Part shown: piece after piece, positions 1 through 10,648 of the stretch
How the letters are laid out: every line of letters starts with the position of its first letter
How positions within the stretch are numbered: the first letter of the stretch is position 1
DNA from: Brevibacterium sp. XM4083
GTDB lineage: Bacteria > Actinomycetota > Actinomycetes > Actinomycetales > Brevibacteriaceae
Assembly: GCF_006489205.2 (NCBI RefSeq)
Contig: NZ_VFYR02000004.1
Coordinates: 456,101-520,100 of the forward strand
Direction of reading: 5' to 3'
DNA length: 64,000 nt
Translations under genes and position numbers: made by a program
The notes under the pieces: generated by a model
Seen by the model: only the letters and a program-made list of their open reading frames with translations
Database searches by the model: none
What the model was told of the DNA's origin: nothing

Positions 1-307
1 CGCGGTGGACGAGCATCGCGGCGTTCCAGCGCAGCCACTTCCGGTAGCGGCGCTCGAGCCGCTCGTCACCGGGGTAGGTCGGCTCCTGGTCGGCGGGAAT
101 CGTGTTGACGTAGTCGGTCGTCGTGACCTTGGGTGCGGCTACGGAGTTCGTCGCCGCGCGGCGGCGCAGCGCGTCCATGATCTCTCCCGCCCGCGCGGTG
201 CCGCGGGCGGCGACGAGTCCCTCCCAGGACTCGAGCCATTCGTCGACCTCCTCGTCGGCGGGACTCGTGGACAGGGCGGCATCAGGGCGTGATGACAGTG
301 CGGTCAT
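1..307 (-). CDS. aceE: Pyruvate dehydrogenase E1 component, N-terminal part (cut by window edge)
   Basis: The reading frame opens with ATG at 307 and runs off the left edge without a stop, giving 102 codons. The translation contains YVNTIPADQEP, then PGDERLERRYRKW and LRWNAAMLVHR. This is the typical start of the homodimeric AceE-type E1 subunit, which decarboxylates pyruvate with thiamine diphosphate inside the pyruvate dehydrogenase complex. An AGAGG Shine-Dalgarno lies just upstream. A strong hairpin separates it from the uricase operon, so it is probably transcribed on its own. Identification rests on the N-terminus only; the catalytic part is outside the window. Confidence 0.88.
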   Translation of the reverse strand, partial: MTALSSRPDAALSTSPADEEVDEWLESWEGLVAARGTARAGEIMDALRRRAATNSVAAPKVTTTDYVNTIPADQEPTYPGDERLERRYRKWLRWNAAMLVHR

Positions 308-363
308 AGGGGTTTGCCTCTCAGTGGCCCACCGCGGTCAGGGGCGGGTCCGAAGGGTGCGGC

Positions 364-404
364 ACCGAGGCGGGACGGCGCAGGAACGGCCGTCCCGCCT
401 CGGT
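364..404 (-). terminator. Strong hairpin downstream of uricase
   Basis: A perfect 15-bp inverted repeat (ACCGAGGCGGGACGG at 364-378, complement at 390-404) with an 11-nt loop begins 16 nt after the uricase stop codon. No U tract follows on the minus strand. It probably ends the urate operon transcript before aceE. Confidence 0.6.
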
Positions 405-419
405 GGTGATTGGAACGGG

Positions 420-1304
420 TCAGCAGAACCCGGCGATGTTCGTCCAGGCGCTCGTCGACTCCTCCACCCCGTCACGGGTGAAGGTCGCCTCGATGAGGCC
501 GTAGGGACGGTCGGCGACGATGAAGACCTCGTTGGGGTTCTCGAGGCCGAAGCGCTCGATGTCGTAGAGGAAGTGGTGCTTGTTCGGGCACGAGAAGCGG
601 ATCTCGTCGATCTCCGGGACCTCGCTGATGACCTTCTCGCCCATCATGTAGAGGGTCTGCTGGAGGGCCTTCGAGTAGTGGTCGGTGAACGCCTCGAGGA
701 TGATGCCCTTGACCTTCTCATACGTCTGGTCGAAGTCGAGGTCCGTGGTGTTGTAGATCCACCGGGTGGCGATGTCGGTCGCGAGGATCCGGTCCTCGGT
801 CTCCGGCAGGGACGTGTATTTGTCCTTCGGGTAGCCGACGAAGCCCGACTCCGTCGTCTTGAGCACCGTGAGGTCGCGGAAGCCGGAGATCAGCGTGTCC
901 GTCTCACCGTCGCGGGTGAGCACGACCGTGCGGATCTCCGGGGCCGCCCGGTAGAACGAGTGGTCGTGGTCGTTGATGCGGTCCCAGCCGAACTCCTCGG
1001 CCTCCCAGCGTCCGCCGCTCACCCAGTCGAAGCTGCCGGTGAAGTGGTCGGCGAGCCCGAGGAGGAACTGCTCGGGCGAGGACACGCCGAGCTCCTTGGC
1101 CTTCGCGAAGATCGTGTTCTTCTGGGTGTCGGTGGCGACGACGTGTGCGTTGTCGCCCTCGGTGTGCGCGGTCTCGAAGTCGCCCCACAGCTGGGAGGTG
1201 ACATTGAGGTCGCGGATCTCATGGCGGTCCGAATCGCGGTAGACCCGCATGAGACGGTTCTCCGCCTTGCCGTACTGGTTCGTCGTCAGTTTCACAGTGC
1301 TCAT
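420..1304 (-). CDS. pucL: Urate oxidase (uricase)
   Basis: This 294-aa protein oxidises urate to 5-hydroxyisourate and H2O2 in the cytosol without a cofactor. It shows the tandem T-fold layout. By alignment with the Aspergillus enzyme the catalytic triad is Lys13 (YGKAENR), Thr58 (VVATDT) and His243 (NKHHF). Phe155, Arg181 and Gln215/216 match the substrate-clamp positions. The ATG has a GAGGAG Shine-Dalgarno six bases upstream. It is the last gene of uraD-uraH-uricase, whose three enzymes together give (S)-allantoin. The 146-bp gap before it is much longer than the other junctions in the operon and shows no clear feature. Confidence 0.96.
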   Translation of the reverse strand: MSTVKLTTNQYGKAENRLMRVYRDSDRHEIRDLNVTSQLWGDFETAHTEGDNAHVVATDTQKNTIFAKAKELGVSSPEQFLLGLADHFTGSFDWVSGGRWEAEEFGWDRINDHDHSFYRAAPEIRTVVLTRDGETDTLISGFRDLTVLKTTESGFVGYPKDKYTSLPETEDRILATDIATRWIYNTTDLDFDQTYEKVKGIILEAFTDHYSKALQQTLYMMGEKVISEVPEIDEIRFSCPNKHHFLYDIERFGLENPNEVFIVADRPYGLIEATFTRDGVEESTSAWTNIAGFC

Positions 1305-1450
1305 TGCGTACTCCTCGTAGTGCCGCCGCGCACGCGCGGCAGCCCGGATATCTCACGAGGCCGGCGGTTGTCTCCCGGTCGGCTTCGGCGGTTTGTTGAG
1401 GATGGAGATCCTGCAGGGGGCCTGCTTCCCCTGATGACGATGTGCGGGCC

Positions 1451-1774
1451 TCAGCTGCCCCGATACGTGCTGTAGGCGAAGGGGCTGAGCAGAAGCGGGA
1501 TGTGGTAGTGGGTCTCACCCGGGGCGACGGTGAAGTCGATCGTCACCTGCGGGTGGAAGTGGTCCTGGCCACGGGCGGTGAAGTACTCGCCGGTGCCGAA
1601 GACGATCCGGTACGTGCCGGGCTCGAGCGTCTCGGGGCCGAGCTGGGAGACCCGCCCGCCGGTATCCGTGCGCGCCTGCGCGAGCGTCTCCTCACCGCTG
1701 AGCAGCGTCACGGCGAGGTCGGCGGCGGGGGTGCCGGCGGTCGAGTCGAGGGCATGGGCGGAGATGAAGCTCAC
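1451..1774 (-). CDS. uraH: 5-hydroxyisourate hydrolase (transthyretin-like)
   Basis: This 107-aa transthyretin-related protein opens the ring of 5-hydroxyisourate to give OHCU. The family marks are present: SAHALD near the N-terminus (catalytic His7), an internal TYRIVF strand, HYHIPLLLSP, and the C-terminal YRGS tetrapeptide that separates hydrolases from true transthyretin. The start is GTG, with its GTGA overlapping the stop codon of uraD, which implies translational coupling. Confidence 0.96.
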   Translation of the reverse strand: MSFISAHALDSTAGTPAADLAVTLLSGEETLAQARTDTGGRVSQLGPETLEPGTYRIVFGTGEYFTARGQDHFHPQVTIDFTVAPGETHYHIPLLLSPFAYSTYRGS

Positions 1775-2283
1775 GAGAGGATTCCTTCCAGGCGGATGAC
1801 GGCGATCTCGATGAGCTGAGCGCCCACCTCGGCGATCTCCTCGTCATCGGAATTGGCCATCCGGCGGTCGAGTTCGGAGAGGATCTCCGCAGGCGTGCGG
1901 CCTGCGGCGCGGATGAGGAAGACCCGGTCGAAGCGCTCCTCGTACGCGGCGTTGCCGGCGCGCAGACGCTCTTCGACGTCGGTCTCGAGCGCACCCAGGC
2001 CCGCCTGCTCACGGGAGGAATGGGCCGCCTCGGCGGAATCGCCTTCCGCTTTCTCCCCGATCCTGGGATGATGGGTCAGCGCGGCTTCGATCTCCTGCGG
2101 CTGCAGGGGTGAGGCGGCGGTGCGGGCGAATTCGGCGGCCGTCGCGACCGACTCGAAGGGGCGACCGGCGACGACGGTGTCGATCCAGCGGTCGACGTCG
2201 AGGCACGGGCGCAGCACGTCGCGGGCCTCGCCCGCCGGCAGCCGATCGAATTCGATCAGGTCCACATCGACCTCGTTTCGCAT
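1771..2283 (-). CDS. uraD: OHCU decarboxylase
   Basis: This 170-aa protein decarboxylates 2-oxo-4-hydroxy-4-carboxy-5-ureidoimidazoline to (S)-allantoin. The catalytic His and Glu sit in HHPRIGEKAE (residues 71-80), and the C-terminal helix carries the usual IAVIRLEGIL. The frame is open 37 codons further upstream, but the ATG at 2283 fits the family length and has GGAAGAG upstream. The longer frame would run through the operator at 2373-2388. It is first in the leftward urate operon and diverges from glycerate kinase. Confidence 0.93.
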   Translation of the reverse strand: MRNEVDVDLIEFDRLPAGEARDVLRPCLDVDRWIDTVVAGRPFESVATAAEFARTAASPLQPQEIEAALTHHPRIGEKAEGDSAEAAHSSREQAGLGALETDVEERLRAGNAAYEERFDRVFLIRAAGRTPAEILSELDRRMANSDDEEIAEVGAQLIEIAVIRLEGILS

Positions 2284-2372
2284 CTCGGAAGTTCTCTTCC
2301 ATTCGTTTCCACGAGTGTGGCCTGCGTCTCGCCGGGATGTCAAATCCGTTTTCCGCCTCCAGTGGTCGATTT

Positions 2373-2388
2373 CGGAAAATTTCTTCCG
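2373..2388. promoter_or_regulatory. CGGAA-N6-TTCCG palindrome between uraD and glycerate kinase
   Basis: The perfect dyad CGGAA-AATTTC-TTCCG lies in the 176-bp divergent region. The same spacing and arms occur at 9252-9267 before the hyi-glxR-gcl genes. It is a candidate repressor site for a purine/glyoxylate regulator that is not in the window. Confidence 0.55.
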
Positions 2389-2459
2389 TATCATGGATAT
2401 TGACGGCGCCGACTTCGGTGCCGGCGACAGTGGTGTCGAGAGAATCGGTGAGGTTGAAT

Positions 2460-3605
2460 GTGGCTATGACTCCGACGATCGTCTGCGCCCCCGATTCCTT
2501 CAAGGGCTCCGCCGGCGCACCCGCGGCCGCGGCGGCGCTCGCGCGCGGGGCCCGGCAGGCCTTCCCGGCCGCGACGATCACCGAGCTGCCCTTCGCCGAC
2601 GGCGGCGAGGGCACCCTCGAGGCCCTCCTCGCGGTGTGGGGCACGCCGGCGCGCACCGTCGACGTCGTCGACGCCCTCGGCCGTCCGGCGACCGCCCGCT
2701 ACGGACTCTCCGCCGATGGCAGGACAGCGGTCATCGAAGCCGCCCAGGCCAACGGCCTCCCCCAGGTCTCCGACGTCCCCCTCGACCCCGAACGCGCCGG
2801 GACGTACGGCGTCGGCCTCATCGCCGCCCAGGTCCTTAACGACGGCGTCGACGAGATCCTCCTGTGCATCGGCGGTTCGGCGAGCACCGACGGCGGGGCC
2901 GGGATCGTCGCGGCCCTCGGCGCCGCCCTCACCGACTCCGCCGGGGAGCCGATCGCCCCCGGCGGCGGCGGACTCTCCGCCCTCGCCGCCGTCGACGCCT
3001 CCGGTCTCGACCCGCGCGCCCGCACCGTGACCTGGCGCATCGCCGTCGACGTCGACAATCCGCTCACCGGCCCGCGCGGGGCAGCGGCCGTCTTCGGCCC
3101 GCAGAAGGGCGCCGATGCCGTGACCGTGACGCGCCTCGATGACAACCTCGCCCATTTCGCCGAGGTGCTCGGCAGCGAGCATGCCGCGACCCCCGGGTTC
3201 GGGGCCGCCGGCGGGATCCCGCTGGCGCTCACCGCCCTCCTCGGCGCCGAGGTCGTCCCGGGCTCGCGCATGGTCGCCGAGGCCGTCGGGCTCACCGCGG
3301 CCCTCGCCGGCGCCGACCTCGTCCTCACCGGCGAGGGGTCGTTCGACTCCCAGTCGCTCGGGGGCAAGGTCGTCGCGGCCGTGCGGGACCACAGCCCCGC
3401 CTCGGCGCGCATCATCGTCGTCGCCGGACGCGTCGGACTCACCCCCGCCGAGTGCCGGGAGGCCGGCATCACCGCCGCGCTCTCGATCGCGCCCGGGCCG
3501 GCGGACCTCCCCGAACTCTCGGCCCGCGCCGAGGAGCTCATCGAAGCGACCGCCGCGCACGCGTGTGCACTCGTGGCGGCCGGACACCAACAGAAAGGGC
3601 ACTGA
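2460..3605 (+). CDS. glxK: Glycerate kinase
   Basis: A GckA/GlxK-type glycerate kinase of about 381 aa that phosphorylates D-glycerate, completing conversion of glyoxylate to phosphoglycerate. It has the N-terminal CAPDSFKGS and the family blocks PFADGGEGT, GGSASTDGGAG and TGEGSFDSQ. GTG at 2460 is chosen because GGTGAGG ends six bases before it; ATG at 2466 is the alternative. The open frame extends about 350 bases further upstream, but that part crosses the regulatory region. It is followed two bases later by the peroxiredoxin gene, and its promoter faces uraD across the CGGAA-N6-TTCCG site. Confidence 0.93.
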   Translation: MAMTPTIVCAPDSFKGSAGAPAAAAALARGARQAFPAATITELPFADGGEGTLEALLAVWGTPARTVDVVDALGRPATARYGLSADGRTAVIEAAQANGLPQVSDVPLDPERAGTYGVGLIAAQVLNDGVDEILLCIGGSASTDGGAGIVAALGAALTDSAGEPIAPGGGGLSALAAVDASGLDPRARTVTWRIAVDVDNPLTGPRGAAAVFGPQKGADAVTVTRLDDNLAHFAEVLGSEHAATPGFGAAGGIPLALTALLGAEVVPGSRMVAEAVGLTAALAGADLVLTGEGSFDSQSLGGKVVAAVRDHSPASARIIVVAGRVGLTPAECREAGITAALSIAPGPADLPELSARAEELIEATAAHACALVAAGHQQKGH

Positions 3606-3607
3606 TC

Positions 3608-4075
3608 ATGGCGAACACACTCACGGTCGGACAGCAGGCACCGGACTTCTCCCTGCAGGACGCGAACGGACAGACCCACTCGAAGGCGGACCTGGCAGGC
3701 AAGCGCTTCATCCTCTACTTCTACCCGAAGGCGGCGACGCCCGGCTGCACGACCGAGGCGTGCGACTTCCGCGACAACCTCGCGTCGCTGACCGCGGCGG
3801 GCTTCGAGGTGCTCGGGGTCTCCCCCGACGGCCCCGAGGCGCTCCAGGCCTTCGCCGCGGACGAATCGCTGACCTTCCCGCTGCTCTCCGACCCGGATGC
3901 GGCCGTCGCGAAGGCCTACGGCAGCTACGGGGAGAAGACGATCGGCGATCGGACCGTCGAGGGCACGCTGCGCTCGACCTTCGTCGTCGACGAGTCGGGT
4001 GCCCTCAGCCTCGCCGAGTACAACGTCTCCGCCGACGGCCACGTCCGGCGCCTCCGCGAGACCCTCGACGTCTGA
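3608..4075 (+). CDS. bcp: Bcp-type thiol peroxidase (peroxiredoxin)
   Basis: A 155-aa AhpC/TSA-fold peroxiredoxin of the Bcp/PrxQ class. The motif TPGCTTEAC holds the peroxidatic and resolving cysteines five residues apart, as in E. coli Bcp. It would reduce H2O2 and organic peroxides using thioredoxin. The start is ATG two bases after the glycerate kinase stop. Because uricase makes H2O2, its place next to the urate genes may be functional (inference). A two-way terminator follows. Confidence 0.93.
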   Translation: MANTLTVGQQAPDFSLQDANGQTHSKADLAGKRFILYFYPKAATPGCTTEACDFRDNLASLTAAGFEVLGVSPDGPEALQAFAADESLTFPLLSDPDAAVAKAYGSYGEKTIGDRTVEGTLRSTFVVDESGALSLAEYNVSADGHVRRLRETLDV

Positions 4076-4095
4076 CCCGACACGTCTGACGCAGG

Positions 4096-4143
4096 ACAGC
4101 CCTCCGGGCGCTCAGCGATGTCGCTGGGTGCCCGGAGGGCTGT
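4096..4143. terminator. Bidirectional terminator between bcp and allB
   Basis: A 14-bp perfect stem (ACAGCCCTCCGGGC at 4096-4109, complement at 4130-4143) lies between the convergent bcp and allantoinase genes, 16 bases before the allB stop. Confidence 0.8.
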
Positions 4144-4159
4144 TGGGGCCGCTCCGCGG

Positions 4160-5545
4160 TCAGCGGGCGGTGAGGAGCCGGCCGTGGGGGACCGTGAAGT
4201 CAACGGGAGCGCCGCCGAGCAGCGTGTCAGTGACCCGGCCGCGGACGACGCGCTGATCGTATGCGGTGATCTGGTTGCGGTGGTAGAGCTCGGTCGCCGA
4301 CACCGTCCACTCCTCGTCGGGGGCGAAGACGGCGAAGTCGGCGTCGCCGCCCACGGCGATCGCGCCCTTGCCGGCGACGCGGGCGACGGCGGCGGGGGCC
4401 GCGGACATCCAGCGGACCACCTCGGCGAGATCGATGCCGCGCCGTGCCGCCTCCGTCCACACGAGCGAGAGACCGAGCTGCAGAGACGAGATCCCACCCC
4501 ACGCGGCACCGAAGTCACCGGAGTCGAGGAGTTTGAGCTCGGCCGTCGACGGCGAGTGGTCGGAGACGATGCAGTCGATGGTCCCGTCGATGAGTCCCTG
4601 CCACAGCGCCTCGCGGTTGGACTCCTCCCGGATCGGCGGGCAGCACTTGTGGGTCGTCGCCCCGTCGGGGATCTCCTCGGCGGTGAGGACGAGGTAGTGC
4701 GGGCACGTCTCGACGGTGAGCCTGACCCCCTCGGCCTTCGCCGCGGCGATCTGCGGCAGGGCATCGGCCGAGGACAGGTGGAGGATGTGGGCCCGCCCGC
4801 CGGTCTCCCGCGCCGCCTCGATGACGTGGGCGATCGCGACGTTCTCGGCCTCGCGCGGCCGCGAGGCGAGGAAGTCGGCGAACTTCTGCCCGTGCGCCGT
4901 CGGCGCGGTGGCCATGACGCCGTGGTCCTCGGCATGGACGATGAGGAGACCGTCGAAACTCGCGATCTCGGTCAGATCCTCCGTCATCTCCGCAGGCGTC
5001 AGCGGCGGGAACTCCTCGACTCCGGAGTCCTCGAGGAAGCACTTGAACCCGTAGACCCCGGCGTCGTGGAGGGGGCGCAGATCCTCGCGGTTGCCGGGGA
5101 TCGCCCCACCCCAGAAGCCGACGTCGACGAAGGCCTTGGGCCCGGCGACGGCCCGCTTCGTCTCCAGCGCCGCGACGTCGACGGTCGGCGGCAGGGAGTT
5201 GAGTGGCATGTCGACGATCGTCGTCACCCCGCCGGCGGCCGCGGCCCGGGTCGCCGAGGCGAATCCCTCCCACTCGCTGCGGCCGGGGTCGTTGACGTGG
5301 ACGTGGGTGTCGACGAGCCCAGGCAGGAGCACGCGGGTGTCGTCGACCTCGACGATCCGCGTGTCCGCCGAGGCGGTCGCTTCAAGGTCATTGCCGTCGG
5401 CGGCGACGGCGACGATGACGCCGTCCCTGACCGCCACCTCGGCGGGTCCGACGCCGCCGGGCAGGATCGCCCGGCGGGCGCGGATGATGAGATCGACCGC
5501 TTCGGTGCCGGTCCCGGCATCGGTCGCAGTGGTGGGTGTGCTCAT
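4160..5545 (-). CDS. allB: Allantoinase
   Basis: A 461-aa cyclic amidohydrolase that opens allantoin to allantoate. Dinuclear metal-site signatures are visible: HVHVNDPGR, the carbamylated lysine in YGFKCF, the later histidines in VHAEDHG and HLSSAD, and the aspartate in [20 protein letters not shown] is typical of allantoinase rather than dihydroorotase, and the pathway context agrees. The ATG has a GAGGAGG Shine-Dalgarno. It lies 98 bases after gcl, and that gap holds hairpins and a direct repeat, so it may be controlled apart from the gcl operon. Confidence 0.95.
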   Translation of the reverse strand: MSTPTTATDAGTGTEAVDLIIRARRAILPGGVGPAEVAVRDGVIVAVAADGNDLEATASADTRIVEVDDTRVLLPGLVDTHVHVNDPGRSEWEGFASATRAAAAGGVTTIVDMPLNSLPPTVDVAALETKRAVAGPKAFVDVGFWGGAIPGNREDLRPLHDAGVYGFKCFLEDSGVEEFPPLTPAEMTEDLTEIASFDGLLIVHAEDHGVMATAPTAHGQKFADFLASRPREAENVAIAHVIEAARETGGRAHILHLSSADALPQIAAAKAEGVRLTVETCPHYLVLTAEEIPDGATTHKCCPPIREESNREALWQGLIDGTIDCIVSDHSPSTAELKLLDSGDFGAAWGGISSLQLGLSLVWTEAARRGIDLAEVVRWMSAAPAAVARVAGKGAIAVGGDADFAVFAPDEEWTVSATELYHRNQITAYDQRVVRGRVTDTLLGGAPVDFTVPHGRLLTAR

Positions 5546-5554
5546 GGATTCCTC

Positions 5555-5582
5555 CTCAGTGTCCCGACGACTCAGTGTCCCG
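5555..5582. repeat. Two copies of a 12-bp direct repeat in the allB leader
   Basis: CTCAGTGTCCCG occurs at 5555-5566 and again at 5571-5582, a 16-bp period, just upstream of the allantoinase Shine-Dalgarno. It could be an operator or a small duplication. Confidence 0.5.
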
Positions 5583-5595
5583 CCGACCGTCGGCT

Positions 5596-5641
5596 GCCCC
5601 GCTCACGGGGCCATGGTATACCGAAGCACCGGTGCGGTGCT
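5596..5641 (-). terminator. Two hairpins between gcl and allB
   Basis: AGCACCG-GTG-CGGTGCT (5625-5641) starts directly after the gcl stop, and GCCCCG-CTCA-CGGGGC (5596-5611) follows. Neither has a clear U tract. They may reduce read-through from gcl into allB. Confidence 0.45.
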
Positions 5642-5643
5642 CC

Positions 5644-7439
<1,796 letters not shown>

Positions 7440-7440
<1 letters not shown>

Positions 7441-8381
7441 CACGCCGCCCCTTCCTCTGCCGTGGTCTCCCGCGCCGAGGCGGTGTCGCCGGCGGCAGTG
7501 TCGCCCGAACCGGAGAGCTGTTCGACGACGGTGAGGAGACCCGAGTGGTCGAGGCCGCCGTTGCCCTGGGCGACGGTGGCGGCGACGAGCTGGGCGACGG
7601 CGGCGCCGAGCGGGATCGTCACGCCGGCCTCGCGGGCGGCGGCGGTGACGATGCCCATGTCCTTGTGGTGGAGCGCGAGGCGGAAGCCGGGGGCGAACTC
7701 GCGGTCGAGCATCTTCTGCCCCTTCTGCTCGAGCACCTTCGATCCGGCGAGACCGCCGCCGAGGACCTGGAGCGCTGAGGCGGTCTCGACGCCGTAGGCC
7801 TCGAGGAAGACGACCGCCTCGGCGAGGAGCCCGATGTTGCCGGCGACGATGAGCTGGTTGGCGGCCTTGACGGTCTGCCCGGAGCCGGAGGGTCCGACGC
7901 GGACGATCGTCCTGCCGACGGCGTCGAAGACGTCCGCGGCGGCGTCGAAGTCGGCCTCCTCCCCGCCGACCATGATCGAGAGCACGCCGTCGATCGCGCC
8001 GGGCTCGCCGCCGGAGACGGGAGCGTCGAGCGGTTTGAGGCCGGCCTCCCTCGCCTGGGCGGCGAGCGCCTTGGCGACATCGGGGCGGATCGTCGAGAAG
8101 TCGATCCACGTCGCACCGGCGTCGGCTGCGGCGAGGATGCCGTCGTCGCCGGTGAGCACGGCCTCGACATCGGGTGAGTCGGGGACCATGGTGATGATGA
8201 ACTGGGCGCCGGCGACCGCCTCGGCGATCGAGTCCGCGGCCTCACCGCCGGCGGCGGCGAGCTCCTGCGCCTTCGCCGGGGTCCGGTTGTAGCCGCGGAC
8301 GGTGAAACCGGCCTTGACAAGGTTCTTCGCCATCGGCAGTCCCATGATGCCGAGTCCGATGAATCCGATTGTAGTGCTCAT
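7440..8381 (-). CDS. glxR: 2-hydroxy-3-oxopropionate (tartronate semialdehyde) reductase
   Basis: A 313-aa beta-hydroxyacid dehydrogenase that reduces tartronate semialdehyde to D-glycerate with NAD(P)H. The Rossmann motif [13 protein letters not shown] is at the N-terminus, the substrate loop is PVSGGEPGA, and the catalytic lysine is in GQTVKAANQ. The ATG at 8381 begins MSTTIGFIG. It lies between hyi (33-bp gap) and gcl (one-base overlap). Its product is the substrate of the glycerate kinase at 2.5 kb. Confidence 0.95.
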
Positions 8382-8413
8382 GATGGAAGTCCTTACTGGT
8401 CGTAGTCGGTTGG

Positions 8414-9214
8414 TCAGCGGGCGAGCCACGCGAAGGCGGTGTCGCGGTCCTGCTTGTACTCGAGCGCGATGCCGCCGGAGTAGCCGAGCTCGAGCGAGCG
8501 GGCGATCCAGGCCTCGAGCGGAAGCTGCCCGGTGCCCGGTGCCCCGCGGCCCTCGGCGTCGGCGATCTGGATGTGTCCGAAGCTCGCGGCCCCGGTCTCG
8601 ATGGCCGCGGCGACGTCGTCGCCGTTGACGGCGAGGTGGTAGAAGTCGGCGAGGACGGCGATGTTCTCCGTGCCTGCGGCCCGCACCTGCTCGACGACGG
8701 CGGCGGCCTCCGCCGCGGTCTTGAGCGGGTAGGCCTCTGCCCCGGAGATCGGCTCGACGAGGACGGTGCCCTCGACCGCGGCGGCGACGACGGCGAGGTT
8801 CTCCAGCGCCACGGCGTCCTGCTCCTCCGGGGTCGAGTCGTCGAGTCGGAGGCCGTAGAGGGCGTTGAACGCCCGGCAGCCGGTGCGGCGGCCGATCTCG
8901 GCGACGATGGCCGCGTTCGCGGCGACGTCGGCCTGCGCGCCGGGGATCGAGATCATCCCGCGGTCCCCGCCGGCCATGTCGCCGGCCCAGAAGTTCAGCC
9001 CCTTGAGCTCGACCCCGGCGTCCTCGAGCGAGGCGACGAAGGCGTCGACCTCGTCCTGGCTCGGGGTCGGATTGCCGTCGAAGGGCCACCAGAACTCGAC
9101 CTTGTCGAAGCCTGCGTCCTTCGCCGCCTGGGCGCGCTCGAGCACCGGGAGTTCGGTGAGCAGGGTGGAGCAGTTGAGGATGTAGCTGTCTGCCTGAGTG
9201 AAGTCGAACGACAT
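8414..9214 (-). CDS. hyi: Hydroxypyruvate isomerase
   Basis: A 266-aa xylose-isomerase-like TIM barrel of the Hyi family that interconverts hydroxypyruvate and tartronate semialdehyde. FDKVEFWWPF, LVEPIS and ADFYH are family blocks carrying metal and substrate carboxylates. It heads hyi-glxR-gcl, the order common in actinobacterial glyoxylate operons. The upstream region has two overlapping palindromes (9242-9267). Confidence 0.92.
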   Translation of the reverse strand: MSFDFTQADSYILNCSTLLTELPVLERAQAAKDAGFDKVEFWWPFDGNPTPSQDEVDAFVASLEDAGVELKGLNFWAGDMAGGDRGMISIPGAQADVAANAAIVAEIGRRTGCRAFNALYGLRLDDSTPEEQDAVALENLAVVAAAVEGTVLVEPISGAEAYPLKTAAEAAAVVEQVRAAGTENIAVLADFYHLAVNGDDVAAAIETGAASFGHIQIADAEGRGAPGTGQLPLEAWIARSLELGYSGGIALEYKQDRDTAFAWLAR

Positions 9215-9241
9215 CGGGGTCTCCTTCGCGACTCTGCGAGT

Positions 9242-9267
9242 TTCCGTATTACGGAAGTTAGTTTCCG
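9242..9267. promoter_or_regulatory. Overlapping palindromes upstream of hyi-glxR-gcl
   Basis: TTCCG-TATTA-CGGAA (9242-9256) shares its right arm with CGGAA-GTTAGT-TTCCG (9252-9267). The second has the same arms and six-base spacer as the site before glycerate kinase. It lies 28-53 bases upstream of the hyi start, where a promoter is expected. Confidence 0.6.
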
Positions 9268-9327
9268 TTGGATGAAATCAGCATACGCATCGTCGGCGCG
9301 GAGAGTCAAGACCCTGACGCCGGACGC

Positions 9328-10614
9328 TCAGCCCTTGACGAGCTCGCCGTCGATCCACACGCGGGAGACGTCGGCGGGGGTGCCGAGGGCGAAGATTGTC
9401 GCCAGCGCGTCCTCCTCGGAGCCCGCATGCGCGATGCCGACGTCGAGCGGCTGCCCGGCCGCGGGGTCGATCCACACGGCGTCGAAGCGCTTGCCCACCG
9501 ACAGGTCCCCGACCTCGGCGTCCAATCCGAGCGCTGCGGCCCCGGCCGTCGTCGCGAGGTGAAGGAGGTGTGTCGACGTCAGCGGGACTCCCCCGGCCGG
9601 GTCGAGCTGCTGCATGAAGTACGCCTGCACGCCCTCTTTGAGCAGGGAGAACCCGATGCCGGCGCCGACGTCGGAGCCGAGCGCGACCCTCACCCCGGCG
9701 TCGAGGTGGCGGCGCAGCGGGAAGAAGCCGCTCGCGAGCGCGGAGTTCGACGTCGGGCAGTGCGCGGCCGCCGCCCCGACTTCGGCCATCCGCGTCAGCT
9801 CCCGGTCGGTGGGGTGGACGTTGTGGGCGAGGATCGTCTGCGCGCCCAGCAGCCCGGCCCGATCGTAGGTGTCGAGGTAGTCGCGGGACTCGGGATGGAT
9901 CTGCGCGACCCCGGTGATCTCGTCGCGGTTCTCGTTGAGGTGGGAGGTCACCCAGATGCCCGGGTTGTCCCTGACGAGTCCGCCGCCGGCGGCGAGCAGC
10001 TCGGGTCCGGCGGAGAAGGAGAACCGCGGGGTCACCGCGAAGCGCAGCCGCCCTCTCCCGTGCCAGCGGTCGATGAGCTCCTGGCTCTCGGCCACCGAGC
10101 GGTCGACGTCGGTGAGGAGGACCTCGGGGAGGTTGCGGTCGCTGGTGACCAGTCCCGTCGTCATCCGCAGCCCCACCTCGGCGGCGGAGGCGAAGAGGAT
10201 GTCGACGGCGGAGGCGAAGTGCGATCCGAAGACCATCGCCGAGGTGGTCCCCGCCGAGGTCAGGCCGGTGAGGAACTCGTGGGCCACGGCACGGGCGTAG
10301 GCGTCGTCGCCGAGCTTCGACTCCTCGGGCAGGGCCGCCTCGTCGAGCCAGTCGAGGAGCGGCTTGCCGAGGTGGCCGATCGCCCGGACCTGCGGGTAGT
10401 GGACGTGGGTGTCGACGAACCCGGGCAGGAGGACCCCTGAGCGGAGGTCGACGACCTCGGCGTAGGGGTGGCGCTCCCTGGCGGTTGCGAAGTCGGTGCG
10501 GGCGACGATGCGGCCGGCGTCGACGACGAGCGCGACATCGGCGTCGCTGCGCAGGGTGCCGCCGGTGAACGGATCGGTCGGGGTGTCGAGGATGCGGGCA
10601 CGGAAGATCTGCAT
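9328..10614 (-). CDS. guaD: Guanine deaminase
   Basis: A 428-aa amidohydrolase that deaminates guanine to xanthine, feeding xanthine dehydrogenase. Zn ligands are visible in PGFVDTHVHYPQ, SHLNEN, LAHNVHP and GSDVGAG, and AAHCPTSN is typical of the GuaD/TRZ group. It starts 34 bases after xdhC and completes an xdhA-xdhB-xdhC-guaD transcription unit. Its 3' end leads into the hyi promoter region. Confidence 0.94.
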   Translation of the reverse strand: MQIFRARILDTPTDPFTGGTLRSDADVALVVDAGRIVARTDFATARERHPYAEVVDLRSGVLLPGFVDTHVHYPQVRAIGHLGKPLLDWLDEAALPEESKLGDDAYARAVAHEFLTGLTSAGTTSAMVFGSHFASAVDILFASAAEVGLRMTTGLVTSDRNLPEVLLTDVDRSVAESQELIDRWHGRGRLRFAVTPRFSFSAGPELLAAGGGLVRDNPGIWVTSHLNENRDEITGVAQIHPESRDYLDTYDRAGLLGAQTILAHNVHPTDRELTRMAEVGAAAAHCPTSNSALASGFFPLRRHLDAGVRVALGSDVGAGIGFSLLKEGVQAYFMQQLDPAGGVPLTSTHLLHLATTAGAAALGLDAEVGDLSVGKRFDAVWIDPAAGQPLDVGIAHAGSEEDALATIFALGTPADVSRVWIDGELVKG

Positions 10615-10648
10615 GGGGTGGACTCCTGAAGTGTGGAAGGTGGAATGG

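Noticed and set aside
123-1475. Long plus-strand frame (450 aa) over uricase
   Set aside because: It is antisense to uricase and lacks any family motif; the real uricase residues are on the minus strand. High GC content opens such frames.
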